Source: Peptoniphilus timonensis JC401 (GTDB lineage Bacteria > Bacillota > Clostridia > Tissierellales > Peptoniphilaceae). From it: a stretch of 44,483 nt of DNA. Both the position numbers and the translations under genes were made by a program. Below, piece by piece: positions 26,498 to 35,295 of this stretch. How positions within the stretch are numbered: the stretch's first letter is position 1; every line of letters begins with the position of its first letter. Location: contig NZ_HE978593.1 in assembly GCF_000312025.1 (NCBI RefSeq), positions 537,668-582,150 on the forward strand. Reading direction: 5' to 3'. Below the pieces are notes generated by a model. The model made no database searches and was not told the origin of the DNA. It saw only the letters and a program-made list of their open reading frames with translations.

Positions 26498-28395
26498 TTA
26501 CGCCATTTCATCATTGTTATCACTAGACTCTTCATTAGCATTATCTAATGAAATCCTTTCTTTTTCTTCATATTTTTTTAAGATATCCATAAATTCTTCG
26601 CCTGATATCGTCTCTTGACGCAGTAAATATTCAGAAATAGCATGAAGTGCTTTTATATTTTCACGTAATATTTTTCTAGCTTCATTGTGTGCTTCATCAA
26701 TAATTTTTTGAACAGTCTCATCAATTTCATATTGTGTTTGAGGTGAACATTGTAAAGAAGTATCTCCTCCAAGATATGCATTAGTCATAGATTCAAGAGC
26801 AACAAAACCAAATTCATCTGTCATGCCAAATCTTGTAACCATAGCTTTTGCAATTTTTGTCGCCTTTTCAATATCGTTAGAAGCACCACTTGTTCTAATA
26901 TTAAATATTAATTCTTCCGCAGATCTTCCACCTGTTAAAGTTACTATACTATTCAAAGCATCTTCCTTTGACATAAGGAATTCTTCTTCTTCATCTACTT
27001 GCATAGTATAACCTAAAGCTCCAGAAGTTCTTGGAATAATAGTGATTTTATGAACTGGTGCAGAATCTTTTTGCTTAGCGGCTACTAGAGCATGACCTAC
27101 TTCGTGATAGGCTATAATTCTCTTTTCACGAGGAGATATAACTGCATTTTTCTTTTCATAGCCTGCAAGAACAACTTCAACAGACTCTTCTAAATCTCTC
27201 TCACTCATTTTATCTCTACCTTCACGAACTGCTCTCAAGGCACCTTCGTTAACCATATTAGCAAGGTCCGCTCCACTAGCTCCTGCAGTTGCTCTGGCAA
27301 TTTTTTCATAATCAATATTTTCTTCTTTTTTGATATTTTTTACATGAACTTTTAATATTTCAACTCTTCCCTTTAAATCAGGAAGTTCTACAGGAATTCT
27401 TCTATCAAATCTTCCTGGTCTTAATAAAGCTGGATCAAGAGAATCAGGTCTATTAGTTGCAGCTAAAATTACCACTCCAACCTTTGCATCAAATCCATCC
27501 ATTTCAGAAAGCAGTTGATTTAAAGTTTGTTCTCTTTCATCATTACCAGAAAAACCTGCTCCATCTCTTTTTTTACCAATTGTATCAATTTCATCAATAA
27601 ATATAATACAAGGGGCTTTTTCAACTGCTTGTTTAAATAAATCTCTAACTTTAGCAGCACCAAGACCAACAAACATCTCTACAAAAGCTGAGCCAGAAAT
27701 AGAAAAGAATGGGACCCCTGCTTCACTAGCTACAGCTTTTGCTAGCAATGTTTTACCTGTTCCTGGAGGTCCTACTAATAGAGCCCCTTTAGGAAGTTTT
27801 GCTCCTATCTCAGTGTATTTTTTTGGATTGTGTAAAAAATCCACTAATTCAGATAAAGCCTCTTTTGCTTCATCTTGACCAGCAACATTTTCAAATTTAA
27901 TTCCATCAGTGGATTCAACATAAATTTTTGCTCCACTTTTACCAAAATTCATTGGACCTACATCGCCCATTTTTTTAAATATAAATTTTGATAGGAATAA
28001 CCAAAATGCTATAAAAATTGCAAAAGTTGCAACAGTAGATATTATAAATGAAAGTACTGGATTCATCTCAGCTTTATAAACTTGTGCAGATTTTACATTA
28101 TTATTAACAAGTCTATCAACTAAATTAGGGTCATACATCCTATTTGTTTCATATTTTATTTTCTTTCCATCTTTTTCAACTTCAAAGGCAATTGTTCTAT
28201 CTCTAACTTCTGCCTTTTTTACTTCATTCCTCTTTACCATATTTACAAAGGAAACATAATCTATTTCTTTTATCTCTGAATCTTTATTTAATCTTGGTAC
28301 AAGAAATATGGCAACTACATAAAATATTATTATCGCCAAGATTACATAAAGAATTGTGGGAATGAATTTATTAAAATTATTTTTTTATTCGACAA
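26498..28395 (-). CDS. ftsH: ATP-dependent zinc metalloprotease FtsH, frame interrupted near start
   Basis: Membrane-anchored AAA+ protease for quality control. Repaired length about 632 residues. Two membrane helices (FIPTILYVILAIIIFYVVAI and SFIISTVATFAIFIAFWLFL) flank an extracellular domain; then the AAA module with GPPGTGKT, Walker B CIIFIDEIDTIG and the second-region ATNRPDSLDPALLRPGRFD; then the HEVGH zinc site of the protease. The natural start is TTG 28395, with AAGGGGG upstream; the T-run 28380-28386 needs eight bases to join its MSNKKNNFNKFIP to the main frame. The acidic C-terminal tail (NANEESSDNNDE) is usual. Without the repair the first membrane helix would be truncated. Confidence 0.94.
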
Positions 28396-28424
28396 AAATT
28401 TTCCCCCTTAATAGATGAGTAAAG

Positions 28425-28449
28425 AAAAAATTTGGGACCAAGTCCCAAA
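28425..28449 (-). terminator. Terminator of dnaX-ybaB-recR
   Basis: An 8-bp stem (TTTGGGAC with GTCCCAAA, 28431-28449), 3-base loop, and T tract on the minus strand, directly after the recR stop and before the ftsH ribosome site. Confidence 0.85.
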
Positions 28450-28451
28450 AA

Positions 28452-29054
28452 TTAATCTAATCTTCTTCTATTTTCCATAGCTGTTTGAATAGTTATTTCA
28501 TCATAAAACTCTAAATCTCCACCCACTGGAAGACCGTAACCTATTCTCGAAACTAGGATATCATAATCCTCTAGAATATTTTTTATATATCTAGCAGTTG
28601 CATCTCCATCAACTGTTGGATTAGTTGCTATAATTACTTCTTTTATATTACCCTTTTCGATTCTTTTAATTAGTTCTTTAACTGTTACATCTTCTGGAGT
28701 TTTACCCTTTAGAGGAGAAATTACTCCATGAAGAACGTGGTACTTTCCACGAAAACTAAGAGATCTTTCCATTGCATCCACATCTTTTGGACTTTCAACA
28801 ACGCAAATAATTGAATCATCTCTATTTTTGTTTGAACAAATTTCACAAGGATCACTGTCAGCGTAATTCATACAAATTGAACATTCAACAGTATTATTCT
28901 TTGCAGAAATAAGAGCTTCTGCTAAATCCTTAACTTCTTTATCCTCAAGACCAATAATATAATACGCAAGCCTTTGAGCAGTTTTAGAACCAATACCAGG
29001 TAGGCGATTTAATCTCTTGATTAAGTCTTCTATAGGTCCTATTTCTTTATTCAT
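28452..29054 (-). CDS. recR: Recombination mediator RecR
   Basis: 200 residues, full length. RecR works with RecO (and RecF) to load RecA on gapped DNA. Order of features: helix-hairpin-helix LNRLPGIGSKTAQRLAYYI, the four-cysteine zinc finger C-x-x-C...C-x-x-C (CSICMNYADSDPCEIC), the Toprim core IICVVESPKDVDAMERS, then HGVISPLKGKTPEDV and the C-terminal Walker-like YGLPVGGDLEFYDE. It begins one base after the ybaB stop, in the widespread dnaX-ybaB-recR order. Confidence 0.96.
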   Translation of the reverse strand: MNKEIGPIEDLIKRLNRLPGIGSKTAQRLAYYIIGLEDKEVKDLAEALISAKNNTVECSICMNYADSDPCEICSNKNRDDSIICVVESPKDVDAMERSLSFRGKYHVLHGVISPLKGKTPEDVTVKELIKRIEKGNIKEVIIATNPTVDGDATARYIKNILEDYDILVSRIGYGLPVGGDLEFYDEITIQTAMENRRRLD

Positions 29055-29055
29055 A

Positions 29056-29397
29056 TTATAGCCCCGGTATATTAAGACCGCCCGTAAATTTACCCATTTG
29101 TGAACTCATTTTACTTTCAGCACTTCTCATAGCTTCATTAACTGCAGCAACAATTAGATCTTCAAGCATTTCCACATCATCAGGATCAACTGCATCTTTA
29201 TCTAATTTAATAGAAATAAGTTCTTTATTTCCATTTACAGTAGCGCACACTGCTCCACCACCTGAAGTTGCAGAAATTTCCTCATTTGCTAAATTTTCTT
29301 GCATTTCTTCCATTTGTTTTTGAAGCTTTTCAATTTGCTTCATCATATTATTTCTTCCGCCTCCACCAGGGAAGCCATTAAATCCACCTCTAGCCAT
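29056..29397 (-). CDS. ybaB: YbaB/EbfC family nucleoid-associated protein
   Basis: 113 residues. The family forms tweezers-like dimers that bind DNA. An N-terminal Gly-rich start (MARGGFNGFPGGGGRNN) leads to an amphipathic helix, MMKQIEKLQKQMEEMQENLA, then the beta sheet with EEISATSGGGAVCATVNG and KLDKDAVDPDDVEMLEDLI, then a helix NEAMRSAESKM. Sits between dnaX (8 bases) and recR (1 base). The extended glycine stretch at the N-terminus is common in clostridial members. Confidence 0.95.
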   Translation of the reverse strand: MARGGFNGFPGGGGRNNMMKQIEKLQKQMEEMQENLANEEISATSGGGAVCATVNGNKELISIKLDKDAVDPDDVEMLEDLIVAAVNEAMRSAESKMSSQMGKFTGGLNIPGL

Positions 29398-29405
29398 TTT
29401 TCCTC

Positions 29406-31154
29406 CTAAATATCTTCTATATTATTTTTCCCAAAAATTTCTTCTAACTTGTCTACTCCGTCTTTTTTTAATTTCATCCTTACGTCTATATTTGTATTAT
29501 AAACATTATTAATTAAATCTCTTAATATATTTTTGTTATTAGGCATTACGCAGTAATCATAATACAAGCTATCTTTTTCATCAAATACTAGCTCTAAAAT
29601 ATTGTCATGGAATTTTTCAGGTCTAGCATGCTCAACAAAACCGGCATAACCTTTAGCCCCTCTAGATTCAAGTTCTCTTATTATCTTTGCCCAATCAGAT
29701 TTAATTCTTTCAAGAGAAATATCTTTATTAGACTTATTTCTTTTTTCACTAGTATTATTTTCATCATTAATTATAGCAGATTGCCTTGATTTTTCAATTG
29801 AACTAGTTTTAGTATTTTTAGTATTAGATAGATTATTTTTTATTGACTCATAATTTAAATTATCTTGATTTAAGTTATCATTAGATGTGTTTAAATTTTC
29901 ATTATTATTTCTATTTTTATTGTATCCCTCAAAATCCCTATTATCTTCATAAGAATTATTTAAATTATTGTCAATAGGATTATAATTAGAATTTTTTACA
30001 AGATTATTTCCAGAAAATCTTATATTATTTATTTTTTCTTCTAATAATTTAATTCTATTTTCTAAATTTTCTCCTGACCTTCTCTTGCAAATTTTTATTG
30101 CATTCATTTCAAATACAACTCTTTTATTATCTGAATACTTTATTTCAAGAGAAAGATCTTTTAATAGTTCAATTATAGACAATAAATCTTCAAGTTCTAC
30201 TTTCCCAGCAAGTTCATTGAACTCCTTCATATAAGTTGTATAAACTATTTTTTTGGGATTTTTTAAAGTTTTAACCAAAAGAATATCTCTAAAGTGACTT
30301 AATATTTGAGAAGAAAGTGTATTAAAGTCCACTCCTTCTTTATAAATTTCATCTATTGTTAAAAGAGACTCGCTTATGTTTTTTTCTATAAGAGCTTTTG
30401 AAAATAAAAATAATAAATCCGAAGATGATATTCCCAGTACTTCCATGGCATCTTCTAATTTTATATGATCTTTATTTTTTGTTAAAAGCTGGTCAAGAAC
30501 TGAAAGAGCATCTCTCATTGCACCATCTGCAGTTTTAGCAACTAATGTAAAAACTTCATCATCACAAGATTCTCCCTCTAATTCAGTAATTCTTTTTAAA
30601 TTTTCTACTATATCATCTATGGAAATTCTCTTAAAATTAAATTTTTGAGATCTAGATAATATTGTAGCTGGTATTTTTTCAATCTCCGTCGTTGCTAAAA
30701 TAAATATTAAATGTCTCGGTGGCTCTCCTAAAATCTTAAGAAGAGCGTTGAAGGCTCCTTTAGAAAGCATGTGAACTTCATCTATAATATAAACCTTGTA
30801 TTTAAGAGACTGAGGAGGATATATTACTTTATCCTTCAATTCTCTAATATCGTCTACTCCATTGTTACTTGCTGCATCCATTTCAACAACATCTAAAACT
30901 GATTCACTTAAAATTTTTTTACAGTTTTCGCACTCGTTACATGGATTTCCATCTACTGGATTAAGACAATTTACCGCTCTTGATAAGATTTTTGCGGCAG
31001 AAGTCTTGCCAGTGCCCCTAGTTCCTTGAAATATATAAGCGTGACTAATTTCATTATTTCTAACTTGATTTTTTAAAGAAGCTACTACTGCTTCTTGTCC
31101 GTATAATTCATCAAAGGTCTTCGACCTGTATTTTCTATATAATGCTTTGTACAT
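29406..31154 (-). CDS. dnaX: DNA polymerase III subunit gamma/tau
   Basis: 582 residues. Clamp-loader ATPase. Walker A GTRGTGKTS, zinc-binding cysteines in the CLNPVDGNPCNECENC region, Walker B IIDEVHMLS, SRC-like TILSRSQKF and sensor AMRDALSVLDQ lie in the first 260 residues. The collar follows to about 370. A remarkable Asn/Asp/Ser-rich linker (about 375-470) then joins the tau-like C-terminal domain (SDWAKIIRELES...). The linker is unusually Asn-rich, as expected for a low-GC genome. AAGGTG precedes ATG 31154. First gene of the dnaX-ybaB-recR operon. Confidence 0.95.
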   Translation of the reverse strand: MYKALYRKYRSKTFDELYGQEAVVASLKNQVRNNEISHAYIFQGTRGTGKTSAAKILSRAVNCLNPVDGNPCNECENCKKILSESVLDVVEMDAASNNGVDDIRELKDKVIYPPQSLKYKVYIIDEVHMLSKGAFNALLKILGEPPRHLIFILATTEIEKIPATILSRSQKFNFKRISIDDIVENLKRITELEGESCDDEVFTLVAKTADGAMRDALSVLDQLLTKNKDHIKLEDAMEVLGISSSDLLFLFSKALIEKNISESLLTIDEIYKEGVDFNTLSSQILSHFRDILLVKTLKNPKKIVYTTYMKEFNELAGKVELEDLLSIIELLKDLSLEIKYSDNKRVVFEMNAIKICKRRSGENLENRIKLLEEKINNIRFSGNNLVKNSNYNPIDNNLNNSYEDNRDFEGYNKNRNNNENLNTSNDNLNQDNLNYESIKNNLSNTKNTKTSSIEKSRQSAIINDENNTSEKRNKSNKDISLERIKSDWAKIIRELESRGAKGYAGFVEHARPEKFHDNILELVFDEKDSLYYDYCVMPNNKNILRDLINNVYNTNIDVRMKLKKDGVDKLEEIFGKNNIEDI

Positions 31155-31171
31155 TCTCTCACCTTGTAATA

Positions 31172-31177
31172 ATTATA
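31172..31177 (-). promoter_or_regulatory. -10 of the dnaX operon
   Basis: Minus strand TATAAT preceded directly by TG, with a plausible TTTATA -35 sixteen bases upstream; the dnaX start is 18 bases away. Moderate support. Confidence 0.45.
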
Positions 31178-31257
31178 CATGAAATTTTACTATTATAAAT
31201 TATTTTTAAATATTTATAATTGATTTTATTTTTATTCCAAAAATATTTAACAACATC

Positions 31258-31318
31258 TTCACATAGTTTTCACATGGCAAGTATAGTATATAGACAAATC
31301 AAAGAAACAAAATGTTTC
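31258..31318 (+). promoter_or_regulatory. Promoter and leader palindrome of the small lipoprotein gene
   Basis: TTCACA (31258-31263) and TATAGT (31282-31287) with 18-base spacing make a plausible promoter. The leader has a perfect palindrome, GAAACA-AAA-TGTTTC (31304-31318), between the expected start of transcription and the AGGAGG site. It could be an mRNA-stabilising hairpin or an operator. Confidence 0.45.
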
Positions 31319-31339
31319 AAATTAGGAGGATTTATTAAA

Positions 31340-31621
31340 ATGAAAAATTTAAAGAAATTAGCAAGTGTTGGAATGATCTCTGTATTAATGTTAGGCATGG
31401 TAGCTTGCCAAGGCGCTAACAACAAAGCAGAAGAAGCTGCAAACGCTAAAAACAACGCTGTAGAAGAACAAGCTGAAGCTAACAAAGCTCAAGTAGAAGC
31501 TAACGCTAAAGAAGCTGAAGCTGAAGTAGAAGCTGAAGAAGAACAAGCTAAAGAAGAAATCAACGCTGAAAAAGAAGCAGCTACTACTAACGAAACTGCA
31601 ACTGTAGAACAAGCAAAATAA
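31340..31621 (+). CDS. Small Glu/Ala/Lys-rich lipoprotein
   Basis: 93 residues from ATG 31340, set by a perfect AGGAGG 9 bases upstream. A lipoprotein signal (KKLASVGMISVLMLGMVAC, Cys 20) is followed by a 70-residue stretch of Ala, Glu, Lys, Gln and Asn with heptad-like spacing (EEAANAKNNAVEEQAEANKAQVEANAKE..., coiled coil). No named family recognised. The codons are unlike the neighbours: almost all Ala are GCT or GCA, many Asn are AAC, and the reading is regular, as in very highly expressed genes. Possibly an abundant Lpp-like envelope protein. A strong terminator follows. Function unknown. Confidence 0.85.
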   Translation: MKNLKKLASVGMISVLMLGMVACQGANNKAEEAANAKNNAVEEQAEANKAQVEANAKEAEAEVEAEEEQAKEEINAEKEAATTNETATVEQAK

Positions 31622-31636
31622 TTTAGCTTAACTTTT

Positions 31637-31660
31637 AAAGAAGCCTTTCGGGGCTTCTTT
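31637..31660 (+). terminator. Terminator of the small lipoprotein gene
   Basis: A 9-bp stem (AAAGAAGCC with GGCTTCTTT) with a 6-base loop and a long T tract, 16 bases after the stop. Confidence 0.9.
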
Positions 31661-31762
31661 TTTTACATAAATTTAACTTATAAGTATTTTTTTTAATTAT
31701 TAAAATTTTATATACTATAATTTGTTTTTAGTATATAAAAGATTAATCTAGATAAAAAAATA

Positions 31763-31771
31763 TGTTATAAT
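31763..31771 (+). promoter_or_regulatory. Extended -10 of the zinc-ribbon gene
   Basis: TGTTATAAT lies about 35 bases before the TTG start at 31807. An extended -10; no strong -35. Confidence 0.5.
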
Positions 31772-31806
31772 TAAAATTACAGAATTTTATGAAAGAAGGT
31801 GTTACA

Positions 31807-33582
31807 TTGTTTTGTCCAAAATGCGGAAATCCAGTTTCTAAAGATGACAACTTTTGTGCTTCATGTGGCCACAACTTAAAAGACGTAAAAATAAATATTA
31901 CACCAAATAAGAAAAGCTTTGAAGACACCAATAAGGTTAAAAAAGTTAGCGAGCACACTAGAGTTTTCAATCCAAGATCTCTAGATGCAATTGACACTAC
32001 TGATGAACTTAAAAATATTATAGATGAAGTAGATAGAAAAATATCTAAAAATATTAAAGATTATGAAAATAATAATCTTCAATCAAAATCTACTATTAAT
32101 GACGATAAAAAAATAAAAAATAAAAGCAAAGAAAGTTCAAATAATTCAAAAGTTGAAAAAAGAGGTCTTCTAAAAAAAGACACTTCTAAAACTTTAGATA
32201 AAAATGAAGAAAATAAAATAAACAACAATTTTTTTGATGACTTAGATGATAAATCTACTTCAAATCAAATGAGTCAAAAAGAACTTGTGAGAAGAGTCCA
32301 AGAAGAACTTAAAAAATCAAATTTTGATGAAGAAAATAAAAAGAAGACTTCATCAGATAAAAATAGAGATTCTAAGTCAACTTTAGATAATTCTTTTGAA
32401 AATTTTGACTATCAAAATAATGACAATAAATCTTCTAAAAAATTTTCCATTAAAGAAAAATGGAATAATTTTATAAGAGAAGATGACGATGAATTTTCGA
32501 TTTTTGCTGATTTGAGAGATGATACAAAGAAAAAGGAAGATACTAGAAATCTAGAAATTAGTAAATCTGTTGAAGATACAGATAAAAGTTTCGAAAATAC
32601 TCTTAGTACTCCAAAAATTGACATAGAAAATGCTATAAAAAAATCTGAAGAAGAAAAGAAAAAATCAAAAAAAGATTCTAAGATTTTTAATTCTAATTCC
32701 AAGTCAGATTTATCTAATCTTAATGATTTAAAAGTTTCTAATTCTGATAATAAGAACAAACTTAGCAAAAATAAAGAAGATTCTCTCAAAAAATCTTCAA
32801 AAACTGAAAATAAAATAGAATATGGCGAAAATAAAGAAAAAAATAAGCTTAAGGAGAAAGAAAATTTAAAGGAACTTTTCTCTTTTAATGATAAAGGTGA
32901 AAAACCTGTTAAAGATAAAGAAAAAGTTACTTCAAATGTTGAAAAATCTTTTGAAAAAAATATTTCACAAAAGGCAAATAAATTGGAGTCAAAAATATCA
33001 AATTCATCTCAAGGAATTGATAAGGCTTTAAATTTCATTGAAAAAATTACTGAAAAATTATCTGACTATATTGGATCTTTCGGTTCAAAAGAAAGTAAAA
33101 TTGTGATAGCTACTGGAATCGTATTAAATGCAATAATGCTTTTTATTGGTAGCGGATCTTTTAAATTAATTTTAATACTATTTTTATTATTGAAATTAGT
33201 TTTTGATTATTTTGAATTTTATATTCCTCTTAATATAGCAACTGAAAGAGATAACATAGATACATCATATCCAGAAGTTAGAAAATACGCACTTATTAAT
33301 TGGATAATTTGTAAATTAGTTCTATTTGTAGGATTTATAATTTCACCATTTGGCGGATTTTTTAAGTACAATATGTTACAAGCTCTAACTGCTATGCCTC
33401 TTGCTACTTTAATTCTCATTGGTCTTTCTCTTTTAATAGCAATTACTCTTTATAGAGATAGCTTTGTTGGAAGATCAAAAATTAATTTTATTGGTTGGTA
33501 TGCAATAGCTTTTACACTTTTTGAACTTTTATTTAAAATGATTTGGTTCATTATTAATTTTATATTTGTAACACTATTCTGA
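31807..33582 (+). CDS. Zinc-ribbon, disordered-linker membrane protein
   Basis: 591 residues from TTG 31807, which has AAGGTG 5 bases upstream; an in-frame ATG at 31789 lacks a good site. Residues 1-25 are a zinc ribbon, C-P-K-C-G-N...C-A-S-C-G. About 380 residues of Lys/Asp/Ser/Asn-rich low complexity follow, then four or five hydrophobic helices at the C-terminus (for example IATGIVLNAIMLFIGSG, INWIICKLVLFVGFIIS, ATLILIGLSLLIAITLY, LFKMIWFIINFIFVTLF). Such zinc-ribbon membrane proteins are common in Firmicutes with no known role. The charged linker is low-complexity and poorly conserved. Monocistronic. Function unknown. Confidence 0.8.
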   Translation: MFCPKCGNPVSKDDNFCASCGHNLKDVKINITPNKKSFEDTNKVKKVSEHTRVFNPRSLDAIDTTDELKNIIDEVDRKISKNIKDYENNNLQSKSTINDDKKIKNKSKESSNNSKVEKRGLLKKDTSKTLDKNEENKINNNFFDDLDDKSTSNQMSQKELVRRVQEELKKSNFDEENKKKTSSDKNRDSKSTLDNSFENFDYQNNDNKSSKKFSIKEKWNNFIREDDDEFSIFADLRDDTKKKEDTRNLEISKSVEDTDKSFENTLSTPKIDIENAIKKSEEEKKKSKKDSKIFNSNSKSDLSNLNDLKVSNSDNKNKLSKNKEDSLKKSSKTENKIEYGENKEKNKLKEKENLKELFSFNDKGEKPVKDKEKVTSNVEKSFEKNISQKANKLESKISNSSQGIDKALNFIEKITEKLSDYIGSFGSKESKIVIATGIVLNAIMLFIGSGSFKLILILFLLLKLVFDYFEFYIPLNIATERDNIDTSYPEVRKYALINWIICKLVLFVGFIISPFGGFFKYNMLQALTAMPLATLILIGLSLLIAITLYRDSFVGRSKINFIGWYAIAFTLFELLFKMIWFIINFIFVTLF

Positions 33583-33615
33583 TAAATAATTAAACTTATT
33601 TTATATTTATACTCT

Positions 33616-33648
33616 AAAAGAGACCAGAAAAATATCTGGCCTCTTTTT
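33616..33648 (+). terminator. Terminator of the zinc-ribbon gene
   Basis: A 13-bp stem with one mismatch (AAAAGAGACCAGA with TCTGGCCTCTTTT), loop AAAATA, and a T tract on the plus strand; the gene from the other side ends 14 bases on. Confidence 0.8.
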
Positions 33649-33661
33649 CTTTTATATTAAA

Positions 33662-34326
33662 TTAAATAAACTTTACTTCTTTAAATAAAATATATCCTTC
33701 GCCGTCTACAGAGATTCCGAAATAATTATCTTTAAAAGCTTTTCTTAAATCTTCTGTTTCGTCTGCATGTATCGTCCTTTCTCTACCAGTGAAGTTTATA
33801 TTTAAGTCATCTGATTTTAATAAAATAAAACGATCGTAGCCTTCAGGAGAATATTCATCAGGATATTTTTTCTTAAAGACACAAGCATGTAACCAGAATC
33901 TAAAGTGTTTTTATAAGATCTATAATTCTTTGGTGATATAGTTGACATCTTATTTGTAAATTTAGAATCGCTATATTTTTTTTCAAGTTTTTCTCTAGTT
34001 AAATTTTGAAGATTTCTTCCCCTATATTCCTTTAAAACAACAACTGTATCATTTACAATTACAGACTTTGGGTCTATATAAAAATCTACATCATTAGCTA
34101 AATTATCTTCTAAGTCGGGTACTTTTAAACTTCTATATGCTACAAGTTTATCTTCATCATAAACCCCAACAAAAGCTCCCCCACCGTCAATTAAATGTTC
34201 CAAATCATCTTTTGTATCGTGAGAAAATATTTCTTTATTTTCAATACCTTCATAAACTTCAGATGTCAGCTCGTAAATTTCATCTATATCTTCTTTTCCT
34301 AAAAATTTAAAAATTAATTTTTCCAT
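33662..34326 (-). CDS. GNAT-like N-acetyltransferase, frame interrupted
   Basis: 221 residues when repaired; start ATG 34326 after GAGG. The N-terminal half has a GNAT-like acetyl-CoA region: GAFVGVYDEDKLVAYRSL, then VIVNDTVVVLKEYRGRNLQNLTREKLEK, where the V-L-K-E-Y-R-G-R-N-L stretch resembles the Q/RxxGxG/A loop. The frame breaks in the T-run 33866-33871, which needs seven bases; the repaired C-terminus reads SLRKKYPDEYSPEGYDRFIL... and ends with EGYILFKEVKFI at the TAA 33662. Substrate unknown. It has no operon partner. Confidence 0.65.
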
Positions 34327-34582
34327 AATATACCTCAATTAAAATATTTTTCAAAATAATATCTTTTTATTAAATTACTACAATTATCATCATTCTATAA
34401 TATTTTTAAAGATTAATCTACTTTAATTAGAAAATTAGTGTTCATAATTATCTTTATTTTATATGTCATTCAATATAAATTAAAGATATTTTTATTGTAT
34501 ATTTTTTCTTATTAATAATTATTTTAGCTCTATATAATACCGACAATTTAATATTATACTTCAAATATACCAACCAATAGTT
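34327..34582. other. Intergenic AT-rich stretch without a gene
   Basis: About 250 bases of very AT-rich DNA between the GNAT gene and the promoter at 34583. No reading frame with a ribosome site, no tRNA and no stable long hairpin. It may hold the GNAT promoter, but several TATAAT-like strings make a choice arbitrary. Confidence 0.5.
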
Positions 34583-34610
34583 TTGACATTTATAAAAACT
34601 TTTGTAAAAT
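34583..34610 (+). promoter_or_regulatory. Consensus-like promoter with no ORF downstream
   Basis: TTGACA (34583-34588, perfect -35), 16 bases, TAAAAT (34605-34610) with TG just before. The only thing downstream on this strand is a strong hairpin ending at 34675, about 60 bases after the predicted start, so this may drive a small RNA. Confidence 0.45.
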
Positions 34611-34633
34611 AGAATATTTGCATTTTATATAGT

Positions 34634-34675
34634 AAAAAATACCAGGTTAATTATTTTATTAGCCTGGTATTTTTT
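34634..34675. terminator. Bidirectional terminator
   Basis: 13-bp arms AAAAAATACCAGG (34634-34646) and the complement (34663-34675), loop of 16, with T tracts on both strands. It ends the DUF3793 gene on the minus strand and any transcript from 34617 on the plus strand. Confidence 0.8.
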
Positions 34676-34704
34676 TGTCTTAATTATTTAATTTTTTATA
34701 AATT

Positions 34705-35295
34705 TTAAACCGTCCCATAATTTCTCAAGATATTTTTCATTTCAATAACCTTAACTTCGTCAAATTTTTTGAAAGCTTCTAAAGAACTTTTTTCATTATT
34801 AAAGCACTTCCAATATCCTGAGCATTTACAAAATCTTTTATCTTTTAATTGAAAATCAATAACATCTTTCAAGGGATAACCTAAAAATATACCTATTTCA
34901 TGAGGGCATTTATTTATAAATCTAATTTTTAAAAAATTTAAATAATCTTTTACTGTTTTACATGAATTATAACCACATGAATTTAAATAATTAATTATTT
35001 TTTCTTGTGAAAGTTTCTTTATTAAGTTTTCAATTTTAAAAAAATAAACTAAGATGAAATCTTCTCCTTCTTTCAATTCAAAAAAATCTAGGCAAAGAGA
35101 TTCTCTTATAAATAATCTATTTTTTATCCAATAATCTTTTAAAGGTCTTTTACCATTTCTAAAATTCATCATAGTTCCAAGTTTAAGATCTTTAAGCGTT
35201 GGAGCAACTGTAGATTTAATAAGAGCAAGTATATAATCAAAGTCTTTAAAATCGTCAATAAATTTTAAAAATTCAATTAAAACTTCTTTATACAT
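34705..35295 (-). CDS. DUF3793 family protein
   Basis: 196 residues. The pattern fits the DUF3793 family: an N-terminal STVAPTLKDLKLGTMMNF, then an R-x-x-x-D-Y-W-like part, FILVYFFK, and a diagnostic C-terminal CPHEIGIFLGYPLKDVIDF followed by a Cys pair and Trp (FCKCSGYWKC). The Cys-x-Cys-x4-Cys arrangement may bind a metal. No function is established. The stop of the upstream flavodoxin overlaps its start (35295), so the two are translated together; this pairing is frequent in Firmicutes and suggests a redox role. Confidence 0.8.
   Translation of the reverse strand: MYKEVLIEFLKFIDDFKDFDYILALIKSTVAPTLKDLKLGTMMNFRNGKRPLKDYWIKNRLFIRESLCLDFFELKEGEDFILVYFFKIENLIKKLSQEKIINYLNSCGYNSCKTVKDYLNFLKIRFINKCPHEIGIFLGYPLKDVIDFQLKDKRFCKCSGYWKCFNNEKSSLEAFKKFDEVKVIEMKNILRNYGTV

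Noticed and set aside
31391-31612. Ser/Phe-rich minus-strand ORF opposite the lipoprotein
   Set aside because: Its odd composition is the complement of the GAA/GCT-rich lipoprotein codons; no start site.
32412-32789. Leu/Ser-rich minus-strand ORF opposite the zinc-ribbon gene
   Set aside because: Mirror of the low-complexity Lys/Asp/Ser linker, without a ribosome site or promoter.
34327-34582. Small genes or a mobile-element scar in the gap
   Set aside because: No terminal repeats, target-site duplications, tRNA or ORF with a ribosome site; base composition is the same as in other gaps.
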